This document shows positions 36,797 through 60,385 of a DNA stretch of 64,000 nucleotides, piece after piece. How positions within the stretch are numbered: position 1 is the stretch's first letter; the number at the start of each line of letters is the position of its first letter. Below the pieces are notes generated by a model. The model was not told the DNA's origin, did not search any database, and worked only from the letters and a program-made list of their open reading frames with translations. A program made the position numbers and the translations under genes. The stretch comes from Clavelina lepadiformis (taxonomy: Eukaryota > Chordata > Ascidiacea > Aplousobranchia > Clavelinidae), in NCBI RefSeq assembly GCF_947623445.1, contig NC_135240.1, positions 21,886,001 through 21,950,000 on the forward strand, given 5' to 3'.

Positions 36797-38514
36797 AGTG
36801 TTAATTAAAATGATGTTTTAAAAAGCATACTTATTGGTTTTGTCTATCATTTACTCATTTACTAACATTTCAGTTTGGTTATTCGAATTTTAATGAGTCA
36901 TTGAGAGCTCTACAACTTTTTGATCAATCACGTTTGTGGCGGTTGTCTCTTGTCACCCACACAGGTTTGCGACTTCTTTGGAAATCGGTTGCAACGTTTC
37001 TCGTGTTCTCGTACAAAATATCTTTTACAAAGCCCCGTTTCCGGAGCATGTGATATTGACGTAAGTACCCGTTATGTTGACTTTTAAGGGTAGTTTATGT
37101 AAACTTCTAAAGCAAATTTTGCAATGTCTAAGTAGACATAACCGTACACAAAAGTTGGACGGTTACGATTGTATCCATGGTTGGTATAGCCCAATGGTTA
37201 GAGCGCTGGGCTAACGGCCGCCGGCAGCCTGTCTTCTATAACCTGTGGCGCTACGCTTGTAAGTTGTAATGTCCTTGGACTGGGACAACAGAATTCTAAT
37301 CTCTCTGTAAACTGTTTTGGTTCACTCCATAAAAGACTATTTTGTCCGCAGTTTGGTTATGTTCCATGAAATGAAAATCAAACTTGATTGTCAAGCACCA
37401 AAAAAACAGAGTTGTAACCATGCAAGTCATCAAACTCGAGTCGCAAGTCAAGTCAAAGCTTTAGGAAGAAATTACTCAAGTAAAGTTTTACGATATCTAA
37501 CACCAAGCCATACGTATGGAAAGCGAAATTACCGTTTCTGTCAACAAGAAACGTTTGGAATTTGAAAACGTTTGCTTGTTTTACTGCTTCATACGCGTTC
37601 GTAGACAAAAAAACTTTATTTTAAATTACATTTTGTGTGTTTGCAGGAATAAATAAAAGTTTGTTTTAGCTTAACCCTGAAACCCAATGAGCAAGAACCG
37701 ACTCGAGTCAAGTCAAGTCATAAATGCAATTTTATGGAATGGGTCTCGATTCGAGTCATTAACTCGAGTCATTACGATTCTGTTACAACAGCAATCCAAG
37801 GTAATGCATGGGCTAGTTCCTTCAAGTATGTGTAGATATTACACAAACAAAGAGCAGAAAAAGAACTCGTGAGAGCAGTGATACTGGCCAATTAATCAAT
37901 TAGGTGGAAAAAGGATATTTAAATTTAGCAAATACCTGCATCTGAAATCAAACGTTCAGTTCCGTACCTGTTTTTGGTATTAAGTACACTCGAGTATTCA
38001 AGTGCAACACAATAGCCTATCCCGATTTATTGAAAGTAACATCGTTGTCATAAATTTTTCGTTTCTAGTTGGATAAGACGTAAAACGTTTTATTATATTC
38101 TAAAAATCAAGTCAGGATTGGCAAATGTATATACGATGAGATTGGTGCGAAACTCATGCAATATGTCTTTGCGGTAAACGCATCTGAACAGCTATTTATT
38201 GTATATGAACAAACAAGTTAATTGTGTAGTGTTTTACATATACTGCACATACAGTAGATAAGGAAAAGTACAAAATATCGGTGGGCTTAGTTAAATATAC
38301 TTCACATCCTTTAATACGTTATACAACACTTCACTTTTCGTAAATTCCGTATGTAATCACAGTGAAATTCCTGCATGCCAAAATCATGATAATAACTATT
38401 GTAATAACGACCGCGTTCAGGTATGGTTTCCCACCGGAACAGTGGCTTGAACTTTGATTAAGAACGTTTTCCGAAATTTAATATTTTTATGTAGACAGTT
38501 TTGATATCATGCAA
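36797..38514. other. region between mariner and TRPC 3' end
   Basis: At 37181-37240 there is a tRNA-like head with TATAGCCCAATGGTTAGAGC and no matching B box, probably a SINE remnant. At 37420-37800 the GACTCGAGTC/AAGTCAAGTC words recur as at 13211-13762. No gene is recognised. An ATTAAA for TRPC lies near 38480 on the minus strand. Confidence 0.45.
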
Positions 38515-48675
<10,161 letters not shown>

Positions 48676-51469
48676 TTTGAATTAACACCAGAAAACTGCA
48701 ATTTTTGCAGATAACATAAGCAGACTATCACCTAGGTCTTACCCACAACCTTCAGTTAGTAGTCAAATAACGAAATTACGATCGAACGCATTCCCCAGGA
48801 CGCTCTAATACTTATTTAGCAGCAACGTTCGTAACATAAAACCAGATGGGAATAAATAAATTATTAGGTTCCTGGGAACACAACCTATAGCAGACATTTT
48901 TCAATCTTTTGAATATTTTAATGTAGGGACCCATAAAACATTGCGTATCTTCTGACTAATTTATGTTAATCAAACATCCAAACGTAACACCGCATCAGGT
49001 AACAGCAAGACCTTGCAGATATTTTCAGTTCTGTTAGTAAAAAAGTATAATAACAGAGAACATTGGAATTAAAAAATGTTCTTTAAAGCGGTATTTAATT
49101 CTTGTTGACAAACATATATTATATTTACGAAGTTTGTGTTTTGAGAAACTAACTATAACGTACAGTAGCTCGTCTGTCTACGTCAGGTTCTTGCTGATTA
49201 TAACGGCTTAGTGATTAGAGTCAGTCATGCAGCTCGACATGTTGCTGCATTTTATGATTCGACGTTAAACGATACTAAAAATAATTATCAAAACGTATGA
49301 TGTTTCGTCTTAAAATCAACCCAAAAGATGTAAAACAGAATAGATTAATACACCGCCATTCGCCATATAAACGCGGTCCTTTTGACCCTCTCCGTTGTCT
49401 ACCATGCCATTAGATCCAGGCACAGTTTATAAAACGTAGCCATAAATAATAATCAAACAGCCAAAATGAAGGGGGGGGGTTGGTATAGGCCAAAGTTAAT
49501 GTTCAGGGCACCGAGGGATACAACAAATGATGTGATACACATCATGTAGTAATTACAATGTTTACGCAGCAAGGCATATTGGAGATATGGTGAATGATGG
49601 AATACCCAGTGAGGAACACGATGAAATTACTTTTAAAAAGCATTTAAGCCAAGGGAAACGTGTTCCGATAATAACTGTGATATGAAAATGTAGTTGTACA
49701 AAAAGACAGGACTAAATTAAATTGCATACAAACGTTTTGCTTCTCATGCAGATGTTACTTGTATTACCGTGGCGAAAACAAAAGGTCAATTGGCAGTACA
49801 CAAACCTCGAGCTGTGGACAATGGGTTTTCGGTGAAATTTTCTTCTGCCTTTCTTGCCAAAATTTTTTTCCTGGAGTAGGTCTCCGCCATGACTGCAAAC
49901 CGTTCAAGAAATTACAATTTGTCCGGTTTCTTTCTGATTCCAGTTTTGCAGCAATGTTCTGTCCTACTTTTTAATAACCTTATAATTTACTTGTTGTATA
50001 CATAACTTTCAACGGAGTCTCGCTGTCATCAACATAATTAACTGAATTATTTATGACACAACACAAATCTGGTAATACCCGTAACTAACCATGTCTTTGC
50101 TAATATAAACAAGCTATGTATGACTTTGTTATTGCACGACAGTACAACTTTTCTGTTTTAGTTTTATAGAAAGTCGCGGAGTAAATACTTTAAGGCTAAG
50201 CCATCAGAGATTTGTCGAACAGAAATTTGCTGCAAACTCGGCTGGCAATGAAATGTTTTATGGATTGGCTTTGGAATCCGACAATTCCCATGAAAATTAG
50301 ATTGTAATAAAATTAAATATTGATTTCCAAACGCTTTTAATTGACTTCCTGCTCGTTATACGACACCTTTAAAACACGATAATTTTATGCAAGACTCGAT
50401 ATTGGTTGAACAAAAGGGTAGCAATGTAGAAGACCGAAGAGGTGTTTGGCGGATCAATGTAAGTTGATCTATTTGTAAAACGTGGCATTTAAATTCTAAA
50501 TTGTTTAGTTAATTTGACTCAATCCACGATACTTTCATACATTATGCAAACCTGGTCATAAACGTCACAATACAAACTTTTATTTTGTCTAACCGGGGTA
50601 GTTTAACGGTAATCAATGACCTTTGAGCTGGCTAACTGTCGGCGCAATGGTTTCAAGATTTTGCTCTATTCCAGATGAAATGTATATTTGACTACAACAT
50701 TATAATTATTAGCAATATAGTTTTTTCTGCGTTGGGCAGTTCAAGGCCGTTTACAAACACTAGCATCCCAACCTCCTGCACATTTTAAGATATTGAAGAG
50801 TCACTCTAAGCGCCAGTTTGAATGAGGTTCGAATTATTGAGAAGAAAAGTAAAAGATTTTAGTATTTGTGCATAATAATTCGAATCTACTGACTTTATTA
50901 TTTATTATATATTGAATTTCTAAGAAGTATTATTTATTTATTATGGAAAAATTTTCTCTATCAAATTATTATCAGACAAGTGAGACTGCGAATAATATGC
51001 GCAAACCTATCACTGTAGGTATAATGAAAGAAGTTTAACTGTTTTTGACTAGAACGATATTATGCCAAATATCCTGGCCATTGTAGTCCCCTGCCTTCAG
51101 ATTCATTCTTACAGTCGAAAACTTATCTTTAGTTTTTTAACAAAATTGTCGATTTCTCAATGACATCATACAAAACAAAGGAGTCGGTCCAAAACTCCAA
51201 ATCTGCTGGCTAGATTCGGATTCGTGAAAATGACAAAAGAGGTCAATATTCGTGCCTGCTGGTGTTTGAATTCGTGTGCAATTTACCGAATTCTTCCTGA
51301 TAGTTGTATTTTGTGAGTAATAGTGTTACGGTTGCGAAACAAAGTTGAATGATTACGTCACAATCTCACTTATAGTCCAACTTTTACAGAATTCCTGATA
51401 TTGATATTGGAACATTGCATTCTAGTTTTTAGTAGACAGAAACTGATTTTATAGAGACTGTCGAAAAAT
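48676..51469. other. divergent intergenic region TRPC / CATSPER4
   Basis: About 2.8 kb between two divergently transcribed channel genes, so it should contain both promoters. I recognise no third gene. A nine-G run lies near 49470. No clear repeat ends were found. Confidence 0.4.
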
Positions 51470-54400
51470 ATGAAAAGAAAATGGCAAACGAAAGTTGGTG
51501 CTGTTATAAAAACCCAGCAAGTAACAAACTTGCTTCAAGCACCTCTTATAGATGATGAGAATGAAGATTATATAAACCAGCAGCAAGATGTTCTTCGACG
51601 ATTTTGTTTTGATTCGCCGGAAGAGAAAAGAATACGCAGAAATCTAAGGGTGAGCTTTACTTTTAGGATATTATACTCCGATTAATGATGATTATTGACA
51701 TACAGATTTTAGGATATGAGATAAATATGGAAATTTTTTTCTTTCTCCAGGAGGGACTTCACAACCAACTTGCGGAAGTGGAAATGGACATTAACGATAT
51801 CGCCGATAAAGATGACGACGACATCACCAGCTCCGTTTCCGAAATGGTCGCATGTGTCCTGGATTCTGTCTATTTTAAAGGTTTTCTTGGTTTATCCTTC
51901 TGTTTCCTTACCACGCATCAAGCCATATACAACACATGTACGGTACCGTAATTTACGCCAGGCATGATTTTTGTCGTGATTGCAATCAACGCGGTGCATA
52001 TCGCCCTTCAAACCGTGGAAAGCATCTCAGTGCCCTATTCATATGTTTTCTTCTTTGTGGACAACCTGATCATGGGAATATTCGTCTGTGAGATCATACT
52101 CAAGTGGTACAGCGGATTTTTCATATTCTGGAAAGACTACTGGAATATTCTAGATTTTGTGATTATTTTTGTTTTACACGTAAGTCCTTATATGCAAATT
52201 GTACGGTAAAAGTTACTGAAAACCTTTTTCATAGATTAAGAAGGGTGCAGCAAGACTTTTCTGAAAAATACGGTTAGCAATTAGTTACGGTAAAATTATA
52301 TTTAACAAAATTTTCGTTTCAGTTAGGTGGGTGGCTTTCATTTTTCAGCAATACCCGGTTATTGAGGATATTGCGAGTAATTCGCGCATTTAGAAGTTTG
52401 AAAACGGTCACCTCTCTTACAGGACTTTCACTAGTTGTTGAAACTATCCTTCAGGTAATAGAAGTATGCTACATCTATTTCAAAAATACTGTACAATGGA
52501 AAATTGAGTGAAATTTACCATAGCCGAACTAACTGCTGGCTCACTTTACTTGCTATGGTAGTATCGAGTGGTTTAACGTATACGTTTTCATATCTCATTC
52601 AACTCCTCCACACATAACATTTGCTACCTTGATTTTTTTGCCAGCCTTATATTCCAAATATGCTATTCTTGTTAACAAGTGATTTATACGTGTTTTTTTA
52701 AACACACAAAATTGATATCTTTTACGAGCGAAGTGGGAGGGTATTGCACTCTTGTTTACAAGTCAAAAAGAAATGCATTTGACAAAAATTTTCTTTATGC
52801 TGATACGGTAACAAAAACTTTGAAGCAACTCAACATAATGCAGAATTATTGACACTACTTCTAGAAAATTGAACTTTTCGCTTTCAAAGAAATATTGCCG
52901 TATACAAAAGATTCTCCTGAACGTTTTCTTTAATTCGATACCGGTAGGCTACAATACTATCTCACCCTCCCCTGTGAGCAGTCTAATCATTGCTAATCTC
53001 ATTCTGCCAACGTCCATACTGAAGGGCTTGCCAATAAAAATCACATATCACACACAAAACTTAAATGTGCTTGGATAATGCAGAATACAAGTTTACCTAA
53101 AGTTAAACAACTTTATATCTACAACCAAATTAAATAACAAAGAGTTTCTAAGGGAAGTTTATTGCTTTAAGCATTTATAGCGTTTTGAGCTATATAGGCT
53201 ACTGATTGCTTTACAATTAAATAATCGAGTTTTACCTAAAATATGTGGCTACCGTAACTTGCAGATTCACCAAAATTACTCCTCGTCCAATTACCTAAAC
53301 AATAACACGATGCACGAAAATACAACCAACTTTACCGGGCGTTGTTAATCAACAAAAATACTATACGCGAAACCCAAGTCCATCTCATCAACCAGCACGA
53401 AACAAACTCTAGCCTATAACTGAGCAACATATCACCAGCGGGAGGTTTTCGTTACCGGTTACTTGGTTACGTCTTCAGTTACTTATTTGCAGCTCAAGTG
53501 GGTCATCAGTTAAATCATTTTCTATGAGTTAATGAGTACACATGTTGTAGAAATCACAACTTTATATAAATTCAATATAGAATTAGTCTAATTTCAAATA
53601 AATTCTTATAAATTTAAAAAAACTAATAAAGCTTCAAACAAAACCATAAAATATATATAAAGTTTAGTAAATATGTGCAAATTCAAATAGTTTCCATTAA
53701 ATTCATATGAGTTAAAGAGAATTATAAAAATGTCTTGTATTTTGAAAAAACTTTAGAATAATGATAAAAACTCAAACAAGTCTGAATGAAATTATACAAA
53801 ACCAAAGAACGTTTGTAAAGTTAAAAAGCATTTTTAAAAACTGATATGAATTTGATTAATCGGCAAATATACTGTAATTGATAGTAAGCCATATCGGTTG
53901 TCTTCTGGTTAATTATTTTGCTAAAATTTTCAAAACATGCATATTGTTCATGCTCCCCACAGCAAACTGTCTTAGCTAAGACTTAATTCTGGCCGATTAA
54001 TTGGTTTGATTAAATAATCCACTATTGCTAAAATTTTCATTACACAGAAGTTACAATATGATTTTAAATATATTAACATAATTCATCGGTGTCGTCCGAT
54101 TTTTATAATCAATTAATCGGTTTTAATTATAAGTCATTGCTAAAATTGTTATAACACATAAAATCTCATTTTTATTGTAACAAACTGGATAAAATAAACC
54201 AGTTATAATTCCCCAACACCGATTAATCGTTTAACGGTAAAATATACACTAAAACTTAATTAAGTCAGTTATTTTTATCATATTCAGGATCCAGATGTCA
54301 TGAAAACTTTAGAAATGTCATGACAATACTAGTTAATTGAAGAAAAGTATTTTATGACCAATTACTGAATAGTTACTATTTGCCGATTAGTTGAAAATAT

Positions 54401-57400
54401 TTGAGATTTTATCAGTGTTTTTTAACTTTTATAAACGTTATTTGGTTTGAAACAAAATAAATCAAATTTGATTGACTTTAGATTAATTTTATCAAATTCT
54501 TTTAAAATTATTTGATATTTTTTATTTTTTTTAAATTAATACGAGTTTTTCAATAAATTGATTTGCAGTTATATGTATTATTTTACATACACTTGCATGT
54601 ATATATTAATCTATTCGAATTCATTAACTTTTTATTTATAAGAACTTATTTTAATTTTGTATATATATGTTTATTCAAATTTAGATTAAATTAAAAGAAT
54701 TTATTAAAATCATGACTTTCACAGTGAACAGGAAGTGATTTAACAAGTAAACCGTTTAAACTACGAATTAGCAACTGAAAAGTAGCTAAAAAACAATAAC
54801 TGACTTCATGTTCTGATGAAGTACCCAAATAACTGGTAACCAACTTTACAGCAGCAGTGTACTCCAACCTCTCTTTCCAGGGGCATATTTAAGTGTTTTC
54901 AGGCTCTTTTGCAGTGGTTTTTGCGGGCCCATATGACGTCATTAGTCCTCTAGTTCTAAGTTCCCATTAAAATTGAAAACCAGTAGTTTTGTTTGACAAA
55001 GACCTCCAGATACTCACAGTATAGTATCTAAGTAAAAGTTACTGATACCATCTAACATCAGAAAATAGCAATAACATGCCGAGCCAGCATTTTTTAACTA
55101 AGCTTTCTTTTCGGATAAGAAAAATATTACTTTTGAGACAAATTTAACCAAAATATGTCATGAACAATACAAGTTATGCAATAACGAGCAGACAAGACTG
55201 GACTAATTACTGTTGCTGACAATTAACAGTGGAGGTCTTCATTACTTCATTAGATGCCGATATTACTAGTTAAAATTAGCAGTTTTTGGCTTTTCCTGAT
55301 CAAAATCTGAAGGCCTACTGAGACTGTTTTTTTATGTTTTTATTATACGCTGCTCACTGGCTAAAAATATTTTGTTAGCTTGGCTGTTTTATCAAACAGT
55401 TCTTGTGATATGATATTCTAGTTCTCATGATATTCTCTTACAATAGTTTTCTTATCAGCGATACACACTCTTGTGACCTAGTCTTGAATCTGAAATTTTT
55501 TCTTATTTCTACAGTTAACCTCCAATACTGTTTTCAAATACTGCATAATAAAAATGCTAGCGTCTTGTAGCGTAGGTTACGTCTTATACGCTGAATTGCC
55601 ATGCATAGTGACTAATGACTATTAAACAAGCGTATTGTGACGTAACCATGACGCGTGATTATGACTTCTGCAGCTGTTTCTAGGAATTAGACCCCACCAA
55701 AATACTTGTGCTGTTGAGCTACTGTATAACAAATAAGCGATCGTTTTACATTTAGGACTATATACGGAAAACTAAGCGGCTTAAGATCATATACTGTCAA
55801 ACAAGTTAATGCAAAAGGTATTTGTCAGGTTTTCATTCCGTTGCCTTTAGCAGTAGGTTATTTGGCTGAATCTCCACTTACGAACCCGACCAAACTTATA
55901 AAAAGGGCTAATTTCTTTGTTTGTTATATCATGCAGTGTTATTTGTCATATATCCGTTGCATACAGAAATTACGAAAAATGGAATAATTAAAAAATCCAC
56001 CATGGGCTCTTGACATTTTGCATGTGATTTAAGTATGCCTTAGGCTATTAATTCACAACTTCCCAATAAACTAGCCTAATTGATCAAGTTTTCAACGGGC
56101 GATTTGCTAGGATAATTCCTGCACTGAAAAACAGCTCGGGCCATGCTGGCCTTTGATTGGTCTAACAGACTTTTTAAACCATTCCATATAAGAGCGTCCA
56201 ACAATTTCCATGGAAATTGCAAAATTTAACACTGTTCATGTCCTTACTTGAAACTGTAACACCTTTTTACGATTTTTTGCAATTTACAGTAGATGCAGAT
56301 GAAGTAACAAGTTCTTGGTCTTTGCTTATGATCTCATAAAAACAACAAGTGTATGAGGCTATGAAACAAAGCTGGATGTTGTATCATTAAAAGTCGTTTA
56401 CCGCAACACACTCGTAACTCACCAGAAATTTAGTGGAGTTGCTTCCTGTAAGCAAGGCTTTCTCCTCAGAATTGTCTTGCTCATTGAAGACTCGTGTCGT
56501 TGACTCATCATAGAAACTTTCCGATTTTGCTTTAGTAAACGAGCTCTATTCTCATACGCTCCTATTTCCTTCAAGTCCTCTTTTTTTTCCTGCAAGCGCT
56601 ACATGAAGCTTCCCAGCAAGGCTAACCATTTTACTAACTAACTAACTAAAGCTAACTTTTCAGCAACACCACTTATTTGTTGTTTTTTTGTGCAGGCTAT
56701 TGGCTATTAGTATTTAATTAACACAGACAGACACAGAAAAATATTTTTTTTTCCAATCTTCATTACTCTATAGGCCCATATAGGCTTATAGGCTTATAGG
56801 CTATAGCAGTTTTACCCAAACACAGCAAAAATCTTTATTCTGCCGAGAGACATTATAGTGCTCTTTAATAAATTGAGTAAGGTATTAAACTACATTGCTG
56901 TACTAAATTGCGATTTTAACCGTCTTTTATGGAACCCCTAAAAATGTTTATGAAACCCGCTTTAGGCTATAGGCACATATTGTAAGATCACAACATAATC
57001 TTTCAAAAACAAAACAAAGCAGCACCAGAGGCATTTTTTATGTTTTGACGACTAAAGCGGAAACTATATGAATATGAACCGTTACTTAACATGAAATCAT
57101 TGATCGATGAAGAAGGATGATATTGACGTATATAAGTAGGTTTAAGAGCGATTTCTGATGCACTAAAATGCATTAAATTATATATAGGCTAGTAAAACAA
57201 CGCGTCAAACGGCATAAGACAACATACGGCATTAGTGCATCTGCCATATTGAACGAGATTCGCATTATCCTTTAAACAATTTTTAAAATAGTCTATTTTT
57301 TCTATTTTTTATAAAAATAATCAACATACGTAAGCAATTCAATTATTGATTATATTAATAGCAGATGTGCAAACAACAATTAACGTGATTAAAACTTAAT

Positions 57401-59247
57401 TATTACTTTTTTCAAATTAACTTTTGACATAAATTAATCCTATATGTTCAAGAAACGTAGCAATTGCTTAATTATGTGCTTATTATAATAAGCTAAAAAC
57501 TTTTTTTGACCTGATCTGTATAGGCCTATAGACAGGGTTGCCATACCGTCCTTATTTCTAAGATTTGTCCTTATTTTAAAGGTCCGTGTCTTAGAAAATA
57601 TTTTTGTCCTTTTTTCTAAGAAATGTCCTTATTTTCACTTGCTTCCTTATTTTCGTCTTATTTTTAGTGCAGAGGTTCGTATTTTTGGCATTTTGACACC
57701 TTTAGTATACCATTTTGTATCAAAGAGATACCAAAATTAAGAACATACAGATATTGTCTCGTTTTAATTTAAGAACATTGGTTGCTTTCTCCTGTTGTGC
57801 ACTGTTTAAGGTGGTATTCGTCTTTCGTTTCCTAGCCGTGCTTATTTTTGAGTTGAGACTGATGGCAACCCTGCCTATAGACAATTAAGCAGTTGTTACC
57901 TGCTTAAAAGTAACCTGCAAAGATATATACATATACTACAAAATTTGAATTACATGCTTGCAGTCTATCCCGGATATGGCCAACATTATGGTGCTTCTGC
58001 TCATTTTTATGGTTGTGCTCAGCGTGGTTGGTGTGAAGCTATTCGGAAAATACTTACCCCAATATTTTGGTGATCCAATACAGTGCATGTTCTCAATATT
58101 TGTATGCTTTACCCAGGTGAGCTTTTAAAGCAATGCGTGTTTATTAATTATATGGTCGACAATACATATATACTTATAAACCATAAACGACATTAATTTA
58201 AGCTTAATTAAAAAGTATTAAACAAAAGTACCTTTTTCTTTCATTTCTTTGCCTATTTTTTTCTTGATTCTGTTCTATTTAGAAAAAAGGTAACATCATA
58301 AAAACATATGTTCATGTAATACACTTAGAACTTGACTTCAACCAAATTTTTCTTATTCTGTCAAAATGCCAGTAGGCAAAATCTACCTAAAACTTACGAC
58401 CTGCTGTGTATCATATACATAAAAAGGACATAACTATGAATGTACATGTGTTACGCAGGACGGCTGGATGCAGATATTCAGAAACTTTGAACGCTATGCA
58501 GAAGATGATCTCTTTACTTATGTAAGCGCCTGCTTGTTTTTCATCCTCACAATTCTCATGGCGGCGTTTATAATTGCCAACTTGATAGTTGCTGTCGTGA
58601 CCACTAACCTGGATAGGGCAATGAAAGAAATGAAAGTAAGTAAAACTTTGCTTTGGATGCTTTTTCAAGAAAAAAAAAACAAAAAATTAGTGAAATGGGC
58701 AAAGCTATGAAATTTTCCTTAACAGTAATACATAAGAAACTTAAATAAATATTCCTTTTTCCAGGAAGAACAAAAGACAAATCTTGAGATTCTTCCTGCT
58801 TCAAACACAAGCGATCAGACAGATGAGGTCAATAATGACGAGTCGAGCGCCAGCAAAGAAGATGGAGCCCGTGATGTGCTATTGATTCACATCGATGAAG
58901 TTCTAGAAAATGCTACTCTAGACTTGTCGGGTCCAGCTAACTCCCAGAACGTGATGAATTCTCAACGCCCGTTATATAAATGCGATTTGTCTCACCTCAC
59001 TACGGAAAAACTTGAACATTACTTTCTTCTTCTCATTGCTCTCGATGAAAATCTCAAAGAGCACAAACGCTTAAGAGAAATCGTCAAGAATATTACGAAA
59101 ACAATTCGCGGACTCAATGACGAAGCCGGCCGCGACGCGGAAGCTGCAAGGCTGCTGATCGGTGAAAAAAAGTCTTTCAGTTTGTTCGAAGAAATTTCAC
59201 GCTCGAATGTAAACACAGACGCAGACCAAGTCCACTGGCAAGAATAA
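51470..59247 (+). CDS. CATSPER4: sperm cation channel CatSper subunit 4
   Basis: CatSper4 is one of four pore-forming subunits of the pH-gated calcium channel of the sperm flagellum. Seven exons join in phase (490 aa; human 472): 51470-51649, 51751-51880, 51962-52179, 52323-52454, 57964-58116, 58459-58635 and 58765-59247. An in-frame stop just upstream supports the ATG at 51470. Exon 3 holds S1-S3 (FVVIAINAVHIALQT, FWKDYWNILDFVIIFVL). Exon 4 holds S4, with six positive residues every third position (RLLRILRVIRAFRSLK). SIPDMANIMVLLLIFMVVLS (S5) and the selectivity motif TQDGW (split by intron 5) match CatSper4 rather than CatSper1-3. S6 reads FIIANLIVAVVTTNLD. A coiled-coil tail (LDENLKEHKRLREIVKNIT) follows. 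Intron 4 is 5.5 kb and holds transposon relics. Confidence 0.93.
53415..54875. repeat. AT-rich element with GTTACC-type inverted ends in CATSPER4 intron 4
   Basis: The left end has GTTACCGGTTACTTGGTTAC and the right end, inverted, GTTACCAGTTATTTGGGTAC; sequence outside these also matches loosely (CACCAGCGG / CACTGCTGC). The interior of about 1.4 kb is very AT-rich, with many TTAATCGGTT-like words. It looks like a non-autonomous DNA element, but no target duplication is clear. Confidence 0.4.
57533..57873. mobile_element. 341-bp MITE with CAGGGTTGCCAT ends (copy 2)
   Basis: Reverse-orientation copy of the element at 23724-24070, with TCCTTATTT-type words inside and a perfect 8-bp duplication CCTATAGA (57525-57532 and 57874-57881). 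It lies 90 bp before CATSPER4 exon 5. Confidence 0.9.
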
Positions 59248-59681
59248 TACAAATATAACGACTAGAATTAATGTTTTTGATTTGGTATAACAACCCAGTC
59301 TATCCACATAAAGTGGCCAGGAAATCAGTAACTTGTATATATCCAAAATCTACATATATATACTCAACATATAACCCAAACTACTTTTGCTCCAAATGCA
59401 ACGTAACATAGTCGGTAGTTTGCACTTAATAGCCTGGGCAGGCAGTTTTTTCAAAGTTCCTGCCTGCATACACCGCAATCCACCTTTGCCGATTGCGCAA
59501 AGATCTTGCCCACGCCCGTTGTTGTTGTAATTGTCGTTGTTAAAAATACAACAAAATGAAACACTGGCCCTGGGGTGCAATTTGTGGGTTTGAAACAACG
59601 TCTGGTATGGTCTGCAAACGAAAGAAAGGGAACAAGCTTTTCCTGCGCTCTCGTCAAAACGCTAGATCAGTTTACTTCAAC

Positions 59682-60385
59682 AGTGGTTGCGTGGAACCCT
59701 AGTGTTCCGCAAAACATGTTGTAGGGTTCCTAGATTTTTAGGGGAAATGGTTTCTTTTTTCAAGTATGTTTATGTGTCATTTTGAAATTTTTTCGATCAC
59801 CATGTTGCATTGAGACTACAAGTAGGCCAGTTAACCCTATCCTAACCAGGCTCGCGAGTTTACTAAAAAACTAGGTGTGGCCGACCCCGCACACACATTT
59901 TCAATCGTTAATTACTAGAAAACTATACGTCGTAAACTGATCGGATTTTGACAGGTTAGTAGAAAAATCATCTGGCTTCCTGTATACATCATAATTGTAA
60001 AACTGAAGAAATAACATTTAGTGTAAATTAAGTATTTCTAAAAGTGACACATTTCTAGAAATTCTTCTTGATATGCCGCGTCCCCGCTGTGCGGAAAACC
60101 AGCTGATCGCGAGAAGAGAACGAAAGAGAATAGTTAGTCGAGTTATTGGTGCGTACATGAGTAATACGCTTCAATGCGGAGAGCAGAGCAAAGCAGAGGA
60201 AAATTATGAAAATATCGCAATATCTTAAAAATTACAAAATCCAACTTTACCAAACAAACATGGACAGATAGCTGAACATTTTTTAGGAAAAGTCACCAAA
60301 TTTCAAGTTTCTACAGCTAACAATGCAACTGTATGCCACGTTTTGCTGTGACAGTGTGCGGGAGAAGCCAAGCCTAGTTAGAATA
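59682..60385 (-). mobile_element. partial relative of the 34.6-kb hAT element
   Basis: The left side starts CAGTGGTTGCGTGGAACCC, a hAT-like tip. The part at about 59872-60180, read on the minus strand, aligns closely with 34880-35190 (shared words GCATTGAAGCGTATT, TTTACACTAAATG and ACAATTATGATGTATACAGG). The matching second end is not evident, so the copy is partial. It lies downstream of CATSPER4. Confidence 0.7.

Noticed and set aside
37181-37250. tRNA gene suggested by an A-box-like stretch
   Set aside because: No B box and no closing acceptor stem, so a SINE or tRNA remnant is more likely.
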